From assembly GCA_002347485.1 (NCBI GenBank), contig DDXM01000028.1, positions 1 through 29,118 of the forward strand: a DNA stretch of 29,118 nt. The letters run 5' to 3'. Both the position numbers and the translations under genes were made by a program. Shown in pieces: positions 8,262 through 16,757 of this stretch (its first letter is position 1; each line of letters begins with the position of its first letter). Source of the stretch: Anaerolineaceae bacterium UBA2260. GTDB lineage: Bacteria; Chloroflexota; Anaerolineae; Anaerolineales; Anaerolineaceae. The notes beneath the pieces are model-generated. The model saw nothing but the letters and a program-made list of their open reading frames with translations, did no database searches and was not told the origin of the DNA.

Positions 8262-8302
8262 TAAAAAAACAAGAAGCACCCGGTTTTATCTCCCGAATGC
8301 TT
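8262..8302 (-). terminator. Terminator of the BMP transporter operon
   Basis: On the minus strand an imperfect hairpin (AAGCA then CGG, paired with CCG then TGCTT, with a two-base internal mismatch; 8302-8274) is followed by CTTG and a run of seven T. It lies 22 bp after the stop of the last transporter permease and just before the decarboxylase promoter. Confidence 0.65.
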
Positions 8303-8323
8303 TTTAACCGATCAATTGTTTAC

Positions 8324-9235
8324 TTACTCGCGCTTATAGGGTTTCAGCAGCGCAGCCGGGTAAGATGCGTTGCGCCCTGCGAGGGTGAGTGCGATGATGG
8401 TAACAATATAAGGAAGTGCAAGGAACAATTCGTAGGGCAGCTTGATGCCGGTTAACTGCAGCCTGGATTGCAGCGCCTGTACACTACCGAAGAGCAGCGC
8501 TCCCCACAGCACTTTTATAGGGTGCCAGTTGGCAAAGATGATCAGAGCGATGCACACCCAGCCGCGACCTGCGACGATACCGAAGGTGAACGAGCCAAGC
8601 TGGGCCACCGAGAGGAACGCCCCGCCGACACCCATCAGCGCACCGCCGATGACCAGGGCGATGGTGCGCAGGTTATAAACGTTAATGCCCGCTGCATCAG
8701 TAGCCTCGGGATTATCACCCACTGAACGCAGGTTCAGTCCGAAATTGGTGCGGTAAACGACCCACCACACGATTGGGATCAAGGCAATGGCGATGTAGGT
8801 GAGCGCGTACTGCGAGAAGATCTCCCCAAGTACCGGGCTATTGGGAAAGATGCTGAGCTGTTTGAATGGCGTAATCGAAGGCAGCACGCGGCTTTCGCCA
8901 AAGATCACCCTGAACCCGAACAACGAGAGGGCGGTCATCAGCAGTGTGATACCCAGACCGGAAACATGCTGGTTCACCCCCAATCTCACCGAGAACAGGC
9001 TCATCAACCAGCCGGAAAGCATACCCCCTACCAGGGCGGTGAGCACGCCCACCCACAATGATCCACTTAAGGAAGCGGCGGCGAAACCCGAGAACGCACC
9101 GAAGAACATCGTGCCTTCGATCCCCAGGTTCAGGATGCCCGCGCGCTCGCAAAAAAGTTCACCCAACGTCGCAAAGATCAGCGGTGTTGCGACGCGCAAC
9201 GTGGCCGCGATAATATCAATAATAAAATCTCCCAT
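8324..9235 (-). CDS. BMP-type ABC transporter, second permease (nucleoside/nucleobase importer)
   Basis: The product is 303 residues when started at the ATG at 9235, which sits eight bases after AAGAGG. An ATG six bases earlier (9241) is too close to that site. It is a BPD_transp_2 permease of about nine membrane helices, similar to B. subtilis NupQ (YufQ) and branched-chain-type permeases. Typical family text includes ATPLIFATLGELFCERAGILNLGIEG near the N-terminus and a cytoplasmic coupling stretch NPEATDAAGINV. It pairs with the upstream permease, whose stop it overlaps, to form the membrane channel. Last gene of the operon. Confidence 0.92.
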   Translation of the reverse strand: MGDFIIDIIAATLRVATPLIFATLGELFCERAGILNLGIEGTMFFGAFSGFAAASLSGSLWVGVLTALVGGMLSGWLMSLFSVRLGVNQHVSGLGITLLMTALSLFGFRVIFGESRVLPSITPFKQLSIFPNSPVLGEIFSQYALTYIAIALIPIVWWVVYRTNFGLNLRSVGDNPEATDAAGINVYNLRTIALVIGGALMGVGGAFLSVAQLGSFTFGIVAGRGWVCIALIIFANWHPIKVLWGALLFGSVQALQSRLQLTGIKLPYELFLALPYIVTIIALTLAGRNASYPAALLKPYKRE

Positions 9236-9237
9236 GA

Positions 9238-10290
9238 TCATATCCTCTTAATTCGGTAATTCTGCAGCAGAAGCATGCTCAAAGTGACTAGCAGCAGGGT
9301 TGACTGTACTACATCACCCAGGTAGACCGGAACCCCCAGCACCCGGCTGACCGTTTGCGCGCCGGTATCGATAAGTCCGATGAACATCGCTGCTACAGAG
9401 ACGCCAATGGGGTTCAGCCCGCCGAGCGTGGCGACAATAATGCCGGTGTAGCCATAACCCCCGGAAAGCTCGCTGATGAGGTGGTAGTGGATGCCCGCGA
9501 TCTCGCTCACGCCTGCCAGGCCGGCGATACCGCCGCTGACCAGCGCCGCGATCAACATGGTGCGGTTGACATTGATACCAGCGAAGAGCGCGCCGGCTTT
9601 ACTGGCGCCAGCTGCGCGCATCTGTAAACCAAAAGGCGTTCGCTTGATGACGATGAACACGATCACCACCAGAATGAGCGCGATGACAAAGCCTAAATGC
9701 AGGCGGGATTTGGGGATGAGCTGCACGAAACGGGCAGCTTCGAAGAATTCAGGCGATTTTGGCCAACCGGTCTCAGGGTCGCGCCAGGGTCCATTCAGCA
9801 AGGCGGAAATGAAGTACATGATGATGGAATTCATCAGCAAAGTGGTCACCACTTCATCCACTTTCAGTTTTACCTTCAGGAAGGCGGGTAGTAAAGCCCA
9901 CAACATACCTGCGGCAAAACCCAATACCAGCATCAACGGTACTACCACGATGGCGGGCAGGTTGGTGAAGGTTGCCCCTACCCACGCGGCGGCGACGGCA
10001 CCGGCGTAAAGCTGTCCCTCGGCGCCAATGTTGTAATAACCGGCCGCAAAAGCAAACGTTACCGCGAGACCAGTGAAGATCAGCGGTGTGGCTTTCACCA
10101 GCACTTCCAGCGCTGAGAACTTGGAAGAGAGCGGCACAATGATAAAGTTGTAGTACGCCTCAAACGGATTGGCTCCCGCCAGGATGATGAAAATGGAGGT
10201 AATAACAAATGTCGCCAGCACGGCGGCAACCGGGATCAATGCCCGGGTCCACATTGGCGCTGGAGATCGTTCTAATCGAAACTTAGCCAC
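9238..10290 (-). CDS. BMP-type ABC transporter, first permease
   Basis: This 350-residue BPD_transp_2 permease is similar to NupP (YufP), with a cytoplasmic N-terminus (residues 1-13), about nine or ten membrane helices, and characteristic segments TPLIFTGLAVTFAFAAGYYNIGAEGQ and ASKAGALFAGINV. The start is GTG at 10290, supported by GGAGG seven bases upstream. It lies 22 bp after the ATPase gene and its stop overlaps the second permease. With the double ATPase and the lipoprotein it forms a nucleoside or nucleobase importer. Confidence 0.92.
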   Translation of the reverse strand: MAKFRLERSPAPMWTRALIPVAAVLATFVITSIFIILAGANPFEAYYNFIIVPLSSKFSALEVLVKATPLIFTGLAVTFAFAAGYYNIGAEGQLYAGAVAAAWVGATFTNLPAIVVVPLMLVLGFAAGMLWALLPAFLKVKLKVDEVVTTLLMNSIIMYFISALLNGPWRDPETGWPKSPEFFEAARFVQLIPKSRLHLGFVIALILVVIVFIVIKRTPFGLQMRAAGASKAGALFAGINVNRTMLIAALVSGGIAGLAGVSEIAGIHYHLISELSGGYGYTGIIVATLGGLNPIGVSVAAMFIGLIDTGAQTVSRVLGVPVYLGDVVQSTLLLVTLSMLLLQNYRIKRI

Positions 10291-10312
10291 AATAATTCCT
10301 CCAAATGTAAAG

Positions 10313-11803
10313 TTAATGCTGAACCGCGCCAGCCATCAAAAGGCCGATCTTTTCAGGTGTCGCTTCGGCGGAGGGGACGACCCCCATGATTCTGCCTTCG
10401 TAAATGACCGCGATGCGGTCCGAAAGCGCGAGCACTTCATCAAGGTCCTCTGAAAGGAGCACAATCGCGGTGCCGCGGGCACGTTCTTCCAGCAGGCGGT
10501 TACGCACGTATTCTGTAGCACCCACATCAAGGCCGCGGGTGGGTTGCGAGGCGATTAACACTTTGGGTTTACGTGAAAGCGCGCGCGCCAGCACAACCTT
10601 TTGCATGTTCCCACCGGATAATTTGCGCAACTGATCACCAGGAGAAGCCTTAATCTGGAATTCCTTGATGATGGTGGTGGCGTCGTCGCGGATTTTCTTT
10701 CGATCCAGGAGACCTTTTTGGGTGTAATCTTTGATGTGTTCCAACGCGAGGTTTTCCGCCACGCTCAGGTCTCCGATGGTGCCTTCGTGGCGATCCTGCG
10801 GGGTGCGTCCAATTCCGGCATCCGAGAGCTGTCCTGGCGCGAGGTGAGTGATATCTCTACCCTCGATCTTGATTGACCCCTTGGTGGGGGTGACCAATCC
10901 GGTGATGACTTCGGTCAGTTCACCCTGACCGTTACCGGATACGCCGGCGATACCCAAGATCTCGCCCCGGCTCACGCAGAAACTCACATCGTCCAGCACT
11001 TTCTTGCCATGTTTTCCATCCAGCGTGACCCCGGAAAGTTCATAAATAGGTTCGCTGGTTTCACACGCGTCCAGTAGGCGTACGCCAAAAGTTTCCCGGC
11101 CAACCATCATTTTTGCCAGCTCAACCTGGTTGGTCTCTGATTTTTTAACTGTATTGGCTACCTTACCATCACGCAGAACGGTGATCCTGTCACTAACAGC
11201 CATCACTTCGATGAGTTTATGACTGATAAAAATCACTGAAAGACCGGATTTAACCAACCGGAGAAGAGATTCAAAAAGAACATCCACTTCCTGAGGCACC
11301 AAAACCGCGGTGGGTTCGTCCATGATCAGGATGCGGGCATTCCGGTAGAGCGCCTTGAGGATCTCAACACGCTGCCTTTCTCCAACAGAAAGGTCTTTGA
11401 CCAGGGCTGAGGGATTCACCAGGATGCCAAATTTTTCAGAGGCTGCGGCGACGTTCTTCTCGATTTCTCTTTGTGAAAGCACAACCCCATTCGTGTAACC
11501 CAGCACAACATTTTCGGCGACAGTGAGTGGTGGTACGAGTGTGAAGTGCTGGGTTACCATCCCGACCCCGGCCGCAATGGCTTCCTTTGGCGAATGAATG
11601 GCTACTTTTTCGCCATTAATAAAAATTTCACCCATATCTGCTTTGTACAATCCATACAGGATGCGCATCAATGTGGTCTTACCGGCCCCGTTCTCGCCCA
11701 AAAGCGCGTGAATTTCACCTTGTTCCAGGTCAAAATTTACGTCGTGGTTGGCTTTCACAGGGCCAAACGATTTATAGATGTGCTTCATTTCAACGGCTAG
11801 CAT
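10313..11803 (-). CDS. BMP-type ABC transporter, tandem ATP-binding protein
   Basis: The product is 496 residues from the ATG at 11803, six bases after AAGGA; a TTG two codons earlier abuts that site and is rejected. It has two ABC domains in tandem, as in NupO/YufO and RbsA. Domain 1 has Walker A GENGAGKT (36-43), signature LSVGERQ (138-144) and Walker B ending MDEP (161-164). Domain 2 has the degenerate Walker A GVSGNGQGEL, which lacks the usual Lys, and signature LSGGNMQ. Such degeneracy is normal in this subfamily. It powers import by the two downstream permeases. A GC-rich hairpin separates it from the lipoprotein gene. Confidence 0.94.
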   Translation of the reverse strand: MLAVEMKHIYKSFGPVKANHDVNFDLEQGEIHALLGENGAGKTTLMRILYGLYKADMGEIFINGEKVAIHSPKEAIAAGVGMVTQHFTLVPPLTVAENVVLGYTNGVVLSQREIEKNVAAASEKFGILVNPSALVKDLSVGERQRVEILKALYRNARILIMDEPTAVLVPQEVDVLFESLLRLVKSGLSVIFISHKLIEVMAVSDRITVLRDGKVANTVKKSETNQVELAKMMVGRETFGVRLLDACETSEPIYELSGVTLDGKHGKKVLDDVSFCVSRGEILGIAGVSGNGQGELTEVITGLVTPTKGSIKIEGRDITHLAPGQLSDAGIGRTPQDRHEGTIGDLSVAENLALEHIKDYTQKGLLDRKKIRDDATTIIKEFQIKASPGDQLRKLSGGNMQKVVLARALSRKPKVLIASQPTRGLDVGATEYVRNRLLEERARGTAIVLLSEDLDEVLALSDRIAVIYEGRIMGVVPSAEATPEKIGLLMAGAVQH

Positions 11804-11832
11804 GGTCAATCCTTAAGAAGTATTGGCTTATT

Positions 11833-11864
11833 AAAATAGGGCGGCAGAGATACCCCTGCCGCCC
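11833..11864 (-). terminator. GC-rich hairpin between lipoprotein and ATPase genes (partial terminator or mRNA stabiliser)
   Basis: On the minus strand GGGCGGCAG and CTGCCGCCC (11864-11856 with 11847-11839) form a 9-bp stem with an 8-base loop, followed by TATTTTAA. It lies 12 bases after the lipoprotein stop and about 30 bp before the ATPase gene. Such hairpins commonly give a high ratio of binding protein to transporter by attenuation or by protecting the 3' end. Confidence 0.75.
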
Positions 11865-11876
11865 CCCAAAACAAAG

Positions 11877-12899
11877 TTAATTGACAGTGCCGGGTTGGGC
11901 TTCGTCAATGGGTACGCGGAACATACCAGCCTTGATGGCTTCTTCCTTAGCCTTGACGGCTTCGAGGATTTCAGCGGGGACTTTAGCGTCGTTGCCGTGG
12001 AAATCAGCGAGGGTGGCGCCACCCAGGGCATACATGCTGAAGTCCTTCAGGTCCATGGCAGTGAAGGTACCGGCTTTGACCTGGGCGACAACGTACTCAA
12101 CGGTCGGGGTCATGTTCCAAACGGGTCCGGTGACAACCCACTCGGGGGCAATCTCGTTCTGATCGCTCATGTTACCGAATACGAAGACACCCTTCTCAGC
12201 GGCGGCTTCGATGACGCCAGCGCGCTCAGCATAGAGCACATCGGCTCCAGCGCTGATGTGGGCAAGCGCTTGTTCCTTCGCGGTAGCGGGATCAAAGAAG
12301 GAATTAATGAAGGAGACAAGCACGGTAACTTCGGGGTTGGTTTCCTTGGCACCGGCGATGAAGGCGTTCACCAGGCGGTTGACTTCGGGGATGGGGACCG
12401 CGGCGACAACACCGATGGTGTTGGTCTGGGTTAAACCACCAGCCAGCATACCGCACAGGTAAGCCGGTTCGTGAATCCAGTTATCGAAGACAGCCAGGTT
12501 CGGTGAGACAGGTCCGAGCTCTGAACCGAAAGCGAAGGCGATCTCGGGATAGTCCGCGGCAACGCGGCGCACCGCTTCTTCATTAACAAAGGCATCGCCC
12601 ATGATGAGGTCAGGCTTCTGCTGTTCAGCCACTTCCCGCAGGACACGTTCCATGTCGCCGGTGTAGCCAATGTCTTCAGTGTAGGTGTATTCGATCAAAC
12701 CGGCTTCCTTGGCTTTTAGCAGAGCGTCATGGATCACGCCGTCCCAGGGTTCTTCGATGGGGGTGGCAAAAGCGCCGAAGACCTTGACCTTACCGGTCGC
12801 AGCCTGTTCTTCAGTTTCGCCAGCGCCAGCACAACCAGCGAGCAAAGCAGCGATCATCAGAACTGTTACAAAAAACGTGAAAACAGACTTCTTGGACAT
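11877..12899 (-). CDS. BMP family substrate-binding lipoprotein
   Basis: This 340-residue protein has a lipoprotein signal (basic MSKK, hydrophobic core, lipobox LAGC with Cys23) and a short Gly/Glu linker. A BMP/PnrA-like periplasmic-binding fold follows. Family features are VKVFGAFATPIEEPWDGVIHDALLKA at the mature N-terminus, the FGSELGPVSPNLAVFDNWIHEPAYLCG segment and GVVAAVPIPEVNRLVNAF. Members bind purine or pyrimidine nucleosides, or nucleobases. The conserved aromatic/Asp region that stacks the base cannot be assigned with certainty. The ATG at 12899 follows AAGGAGAG. It is the first gene of the importer operon and has its own promoter. Confidence 0.93.
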   Translation of the reverse strand: MSKKSVFTFFVTVLMIAALLAGCAGAGETEEQAATGKVKVFGAFATPIEEPWDGVIHDALLKAKEAGLIEYTYTEDIGYTGDMERVLREVAEQQKPDLIMGDAFVNEEAVRRVAADYPEIAFAFGSELGPVSPNLAVFDNWIHEPAYLCGMLAGGLTQTNTIGVVAAVPIPEVNRLVNAFIAGAKETNPEVTVLVSFINSFFDPATAKEQALAHISAGADVLYAERAGVIEAAAEKGVFVFGNMSDQNEIAPEWVVTGPVWNMTPTVEYVVAQVKAGTFTAMDLKDFSMYALGGATLADFHGNDAKVPAEILEAVKAKEEAIKAGMFRVPIDEAQPGTVN

Positions 12900-12995
12900 T
12901 TTCTCTCCTTCTAATATTTTTGAATTGGTACACGATTACACAATCCAGGTATTACACTGATCGTTTGCCGGGAGCACCTCCTTTTGTAAATTAAT

Positions 12996-13023
12996 ATCAT
13001 AGCATACATCATTTTCAATCCAA
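12996..13023 (-). promoter_or_regulatory. Promoter for the BMP importer operon
   Basis: On the minus strand TTGGAT (13023-13018) and TATGAT (13001-12996) are separated by 16 bp. This predicts a start near 12989 and a leader of about 90 bases. The leader contains a second strong Shine-Dalgarno-like AAAGGAGGTG (about 12984-12975), inside a small self-complementary GGAG-CAC-CTCC element, that serves no clear reading frame. It lies just after the stop of the amidohydrolase gene. Confidence 0.55.
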
Positions 13024-13028
13024 GTAGC

Positions 13029-14270
13029 TTAGGAGTTATCCTTAAGGATCTTTTCCATCTGTTGTTGATCAATTAGTTTACCGTGACTGACCACATAGAC
13101 CGGTCTCTCGTGGAAGCGCAGCGCTTCGAGAACATTCGGTTGATCGAGCACGACCAGGTTGGCAGGCGCACCTTGCTTGATCTCGAAGTCTTGTAAGCCG
13201 ATCAGGCGCGCGGGCGTCTTGGTGACCATGTCATAGAGGGTTTCCATGTCCTCGCGGGTGGTATACCACAGCAGGTGGGAATTCAGGAACGCTACTTCGA
13301 GCATGTTGTTGCGCCCATACGGGTAATATGCGTCGGAAATGTCGTCCTGCCCAAGGCAGATCGGCACGCCTTCTTCCTGCAGTTCGCGCACGCGTGCGTG
13401 CAGTGGACCGGTGTGCGGGTCACTGACGATGCCCATACCAGCCTTTTTCAGGATGGCAGCCAGTTTTTGCAAGTAGGGTTTGGGGTACATGGACATGGCG
13501 CGGGCATGGTGGGCGAGGGAGCGTCCCTGCCAGCCAGTGCGAATGGTTTCCAGCGCCATCACCTCGAGTGATCGCAGCCCGTTGTCGCCGGCGTCATCCA
13601 CCAGCATGGACACAGGTTTGTCGTACTCCATGGCCAGTTTGAAGCAAATATGCACGTGTTCAGCGATGTCGGCATCGGTGTATTCGATCCACGGGATTCC
13701 GCCGACCACGTCAGCACCCAAGTCCATCGCCTGGCGCATCAGGTCTTCAGCGCCTGGTTCACGCACCAGGCCATCCTGCGCGAATGCCACAACCTGGATG
13801 TCTACAATACCTTTGAATTCCTCGCGGGCGCGGATTAGCGCTTTCAAGCCTTCGAGTTTGCCCTTGGAATCGACATCAGCAAAGGCGCGGATGTGCGTGC
13901 AGCCGTATCGCCCGGCGAGAGCGCAGGCTTTGCGCACGTTCTTGATGATCCACTTCTCGTCGTATTGTTCTTTGATCTTCGCTGCCAGCTCAATGGCGGT
14001 CATGGCTTTACCCATATCAGCCCCGTGGTAATCCTTCAAAGCGGCTTCATCCATCATCATTAGGGTGTACACCTTGCACAGATGAAGGTGGGTGTTGACG
14101 AAGGACTCCGTGACCAGGTTGCCGCCTGCGTCCAGTTCTTTGGCGGCTTTGCCATCGAGGTTCACCGCGATCCGGTCGATCCTGCCGTCTTTAATAGCGA
14201 TATCCGTCCGGGTTTTCGGGCTGGTCCGCAGTACTGCATTGCGGATGATGAGATCATATTGCTCGGTCAT
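13029..14270 (-). CDS. Cytosine-deaminase-like amidohydrolase with altered metal site
   Basis: The product is 413 residues from the ATG at 14270, five bases after AGGAGG; a longer frame to 14327 runs into a terminator and is rejected. It is an amidohydrolase-superfamily TIM barrel close to E. coli CodA. The HxH motif is His61/His63, a strand-6 His is at 254 or 255, and the strand-8 Asp lies in GQDDISDAYYPYG (309-310), followed by family text such as ARLIGLQDFEIKQGAPANLVVL. CodA-type enzymes deaminate cytosine, isoguanine or related rings. The position of the strand-5 metal His (CodA VHCDE) reads MLVDD (222-226) here, so His becomes Leu and Glu becomes Asp. Activity and substrate are therefore uncertain. 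It lies between xanthine-dehydrogenase-type genes and the importer. Confidence 0.85.
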   Translation of the reverse strand: MTEQYDLIIRNAVLRTSPKTRTDIAIKDGRIDRIAVNLDGKAAKELDAGGNLVTESFVNTHLHLCKVYTLMMMDEAALKDYHGADMGKAMTAIELAAKIKEQYDEKWIIKNVRKACALAGRYGCTHIRAFADVDSKGKLEGLKALIRAREEFKGIVDIQVVAFAQDGLVREPGAEDLMRQAMDLGADVVGGIPWIEYTDADIAEHVHICFKLAMEYDKPVSMLVDDAGDNGLRSLEVMALETIRTGWQGRSLAHHARAMSMYPKPYLQKLAAILKKAGMGIVSDPHTGPLHARVRELQEEGVPICLGQDDISDAYYPYGRNNMLEVAFLNSHLLWYTTREDMETLYDMVTKTPARLIGLQDFEIKQGAPANLVVLDQPNVLEALRFHERPVYVVSHGKLIDQQQMEKILKDNS

Positions 14271-14294
14271 ATTCCTCCTACACTTAATAGTGGT

Positions 14295-14329
14295 TTTAAA
14301 AACATGCCGGATGTACCCATCCGGCATGT
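14295..14329 (-). terminator. Strong terminator-like hairpin after the molybdenum hydroxylase operon
   Basis: On the minus strand a perfect 12-bp stem (ACATGCCGGATG with CATCCGGCATGT, loop GGTA) is followed directly by TTTTAAAA. It begins 15 bases after the stop of the large subunit. Only about 15 bases separate the T tract from the ribosome binding site of the amidohydrolase, leaving no room for a standard promoter between them. Confidence 0.88.
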
Positions 14330-14344
14330 GAGCTGCTTTTTCTG

Positions 14345-16702
14345 TTAGTTGATTTTTCCGTTATCGAGCATGGCGAGGAAAATCTTTTCTGCTGAGTACG
14401 GAGGACCTTCCAGGCGCACGCCAGTGGCATCGTAGATCGCGTTACCCAGGGCGGCAATGGTGGGCACCATGGGGTGTTCACCCACACCGCGAGCGCCCCA
14501 CGGGCCATCGTCCTGCGGAACTTCGACGTAGGTGGTATCGAGCGGGAAGGCGGCATCCGTGGTCGTGGCGATGCGATAATCCACGAAGCTCGGATTGGTC
14601 ATCACGCCGTTGCGCAGGCGAATCTCTTCAAAAATAGCCGAGCTCAAGCCCTGAACGAAACCACCTTCAATCTGCGCTTTGACCAGCGCGGGATTGATGG
14701 CTTTACCCACATCGAAGCAGGCAGCGGCTTTGACGACGTGGATGCGGCCGGTCTCTTTTTCGATTTCAATATCCAATCCTTCGCAGCCCACGGTGTAGTG
14801 CACAACCGCGCGCGGACCCTGGCCGGTTTCGGGATCGAGGTTGGTGACATACTTGGGCATGAAGGAGCCGCGTCCGATGATCGGACCACCCATCCATCCC
14901 TCATCGTTCGGTTTGGGCAGACCATAAACCACCAGGTCGGTGAGGGGGGTCTCTTTTTCGCTTTTGTAAGAAATGACCATCCCGTCGATGATATCCAGGT
15001 CTTCAGGGGTTTCCTGCCAGGCTTCGGCGACCACATCCAGGATCTGCTTGCGGGCGTCGACTGCGGCAGCGCGCACCGCGTTGCCCATGCTCCATGTGAG
15101 GCGGCTGGCAACGGTCTGCCACTCGTACGGGCTGTACTGGGTGTCCACCGGTCCGGCGATGCGCACGTCCTCGTATTTTACGCCCAGCGCTTCAGCGGCG
15201 ATCTGCGCCATCACGGTGAAGGTACCCTGGCCGATCTCCTGCCCGCCCAGGCCAACCGTGGCTTTACCGTCTTCTGAAAGTTCCACCCATGCGCTTGAGC
15301 CGGGATTGGGGGGCATGGCGGGGGCTTTCCACATAATGGCGATGCCTTTGCCGCGTAAGCGGTCAGACGAAGAGGGTTCGCCTTTCTTCGAAAAATCGAT
15401 GGCTTTCGCCACATTGTCGATGCATTGCTGGATGCCGTTGGCGTGCATGGTCATGCCAGTCACCACGATATCACCTTCGGAGATCGCGTTCTGCTTGAGG
15501 AACTTGACCTTGTCGATCCCGGCTTTTTCAGCCAGTTCGTCCATCGCCTGATCGATGCCTGTGTGCAACTCGGACATACCGAATCCGCGGTAGGCACCAC
15601 CGATGGGGTGGTTGGTGTACACGCAAATACTGTCGGTTTCCACATTCGGGATGTCATAAGGTCCGGAGCTGGAGTAGCCGCCGGCGCGGGTGATGTTGGT
15701 GCCGTACTCGGTGGAAGCGCCGCCATCCCAGTACATCATGTTCTTGAGTGCGAGCAGGTTGCCGTCTTTGTCGCAGCCAACCTTGACGTGAATGGTGAGT
15801 CCCTGGCGTACAAAGTTGGTGTAAAACTCTTCTTCGCGCGTGAGGATGAATTTGATCGGGTAACCGGGCAGCTTCGTCGCCAGGGCGACCGGGATGGCTT
15901 CCATGGTGAGGCCGGCTTTCGAACCAAAGCCGCCGCCAACCATGGGGGCAATCACGCGCAGGTCACTGTGCGAGATGTGCAGAGCTTTGGCAACGAGGTT
16001 GCGCTGGGCGAAGGGTGATTGCGAAGAAGCCCACAGCGTGACCTTGCCTTTTTGATCCATCATGGCCACCGCGCCGTGAGTTTCGATGGGTACGTGCTGA
16101 ATATGTGGGATTTTATAGGTCTTCTCAACGATGTGCGCGCACTGTTTCCAGGCGGCTTCCACGTTGCCTTTACGGATCTTGAAGTGGTTGGAAATGTTGG
16201 TGCCGGGTTTCGGGAAGATGAAATTCACGCAGTCGTATTTGCCCAGGTCCGGGTGAATGAGGGGGGCTTTATCTGAAGCGCCGTACTCGGCATCGAAAAC
16301 ACCCTCCAGGGGTTCATAGTCCACCTCAATGAGAGAGCAGGCTTTTTGAGCGATCTCTTCGGTGATGGCAGCCACGGCGGCTACCGGCTCACCCAGGAAG
16401 CGAACGCGGTCTGTTGCGAAAATGGTTTTGTCCTTGAGGTAAAGGCCGATGCGTTCCGGGAAGTCTTTGCCGGTGACGACGGCTTTAACGCCGGGGTATT
16501 GTTCCGCTTTGCTGGTATCGATGCGCTTGATAAGCGCGTGAGGGTGCGGGCTGCGCGCTGCGCGGGCGTAAAGTAATTTATTGCCAAACTGGATATCATC
16601 CAGATAGGTTGCTGAACCAGTCACTTTTTCCAGCACATCGTTACGCGGCACACTCGCGCCGACCACAGTTAGATTTTTTTCTTTTGATTTAGCGTTTGCC
16701 AT
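14345..16702 (-). CDS. Xanthine-dehydrogenase-type molybdenum cofactor subunit
   Basis: This 785-residue large subunit of the xanthine oxidase family (usual 750-790 for stand-alone subunits) has an N-terminal Ald_Xan_dh_C domain (about 24-135) and then the cofactor-binding domain. Visible cofactor-site motifs are QSPFAQRN, PMVGGGFGSKAG (254-264), and AYRGFGMSE (370-378), whose Arg matches the purine-orienting Arg of xanthine oxidases. Near the C-terminus GPWGARGVGEH carries the catalytic base Glu742. The reaction is hydroxylation of an aromatic N-heterocycle with water as oxygen source. Xanthine or hypoxanthine is the best guess, but nicotinate- or other heterocycle-type enzymes cannot be excluded. 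The ATG at 16702 follows AAAGGAGC. Confidence 0.92.
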   Translation of the reverse strand: MANAKSKEKNLTVVGASVPRNDVLEKVTGSATYLDDIQFGNKLLYARAARSPHPHALIKRIDTSKAEQYPGVKAVVTGKDFPERIGLYLKDKTIFATDRVRFLGEPVAAVAAITEEIAQKACSLIEVDYEPLEGVFDAEYGASDKAPLIHPDLGKYDCVNFIFPKPGTNISNHFKIRKGNVEAAWKQCAHIVEKTYKIPHIQHVPIETHGAVAMMDQKGKVTLWASSQSPFAQRNLVAKALHISHSDLRVIAPMVGGGFGSKAGLTMEAIPVALATKLPGYPIKFILTREEEFYTNFVRQGLTIHVKVGCDKDGNLLALKNMMYWDGGASTEYGTNITRAGGYSSSGPYDIPNVETDSICVYTNHPIGGAYRGFGMSELHTGIDQAMDELAEKAGIDKVKFLKQNAISEGDIVVTGMTMHANGIQQCIDNVAKAIDFSKKGEPSSSDRLRGKGIAIMWKAPAMPPNPGSSAWVELSEDGKATVGLGGQEIGQGTFTVMAQIAAEALGVKYEDVRIAGPVDTQYSPYEWQTVASRLTWSMGNAVRAAAVDARKQILDVVAEAWQETPEDLDIIDGMVISYKSEKETPLTDLVVYGLPKPNDEGWMGGPIIGRGSFMPKYVTNLDPETGQGPRAVVHYTVGCEGLDIEIEKETGRIHVVKAAACFDVGKAINPALVKAQIEGGFVQGLSSAIFEEIRLRNGVMTNPSFVDYRIATTTDAAFPLDTTYVEVPQDDGPWGARGVGEHPMVPTIAALGNAIYDATGVRLEGPPYSAEKIFLAMLDNGKIN

Positions 16703-16757
16703 ATTTCGGCTCCTTTAGGATTTCTCCTGTGTTTGATCTTCGACCGTGTCGGAAGGC

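Noticed and set aside
8274..8302. Possible riboswitch or small RNA in the gap 8163-8323
   Set aside because: The hairpin plus T tract and a separate -35/-10 pair explain the gap as terminator plus promoter.
10313..11803. Degenerate second Walker A of the double ATPase as a defect
   Set aside because: Loss of the Lys in the second domain is normal for this sugar/nucleoside importer subfamily.
12940..12981. A 13-codon leader peptide starting with GTG in the BMP leader
   Set aside because: The GTG overlaps the Shine-Dalgarno sequence itself, leaving no spacing, so initiation is unlikely.
14271..14327. Extended start of the amidohydrolase at 14327
   Set aside because: The extension translates through the terminator hairpin and lacks a ribosome binding site; AGGAGG points to 14270.
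14474..16018. Long open frames on the plus strand opposite the molybdenum subunit (14474-15277 and 15425-16018)
   Set aside because: They mirror the coding frame of a clear, motif-complete gene, have no ribosome binding sites or recognisable domains, and have composition typical of antisense shadows.
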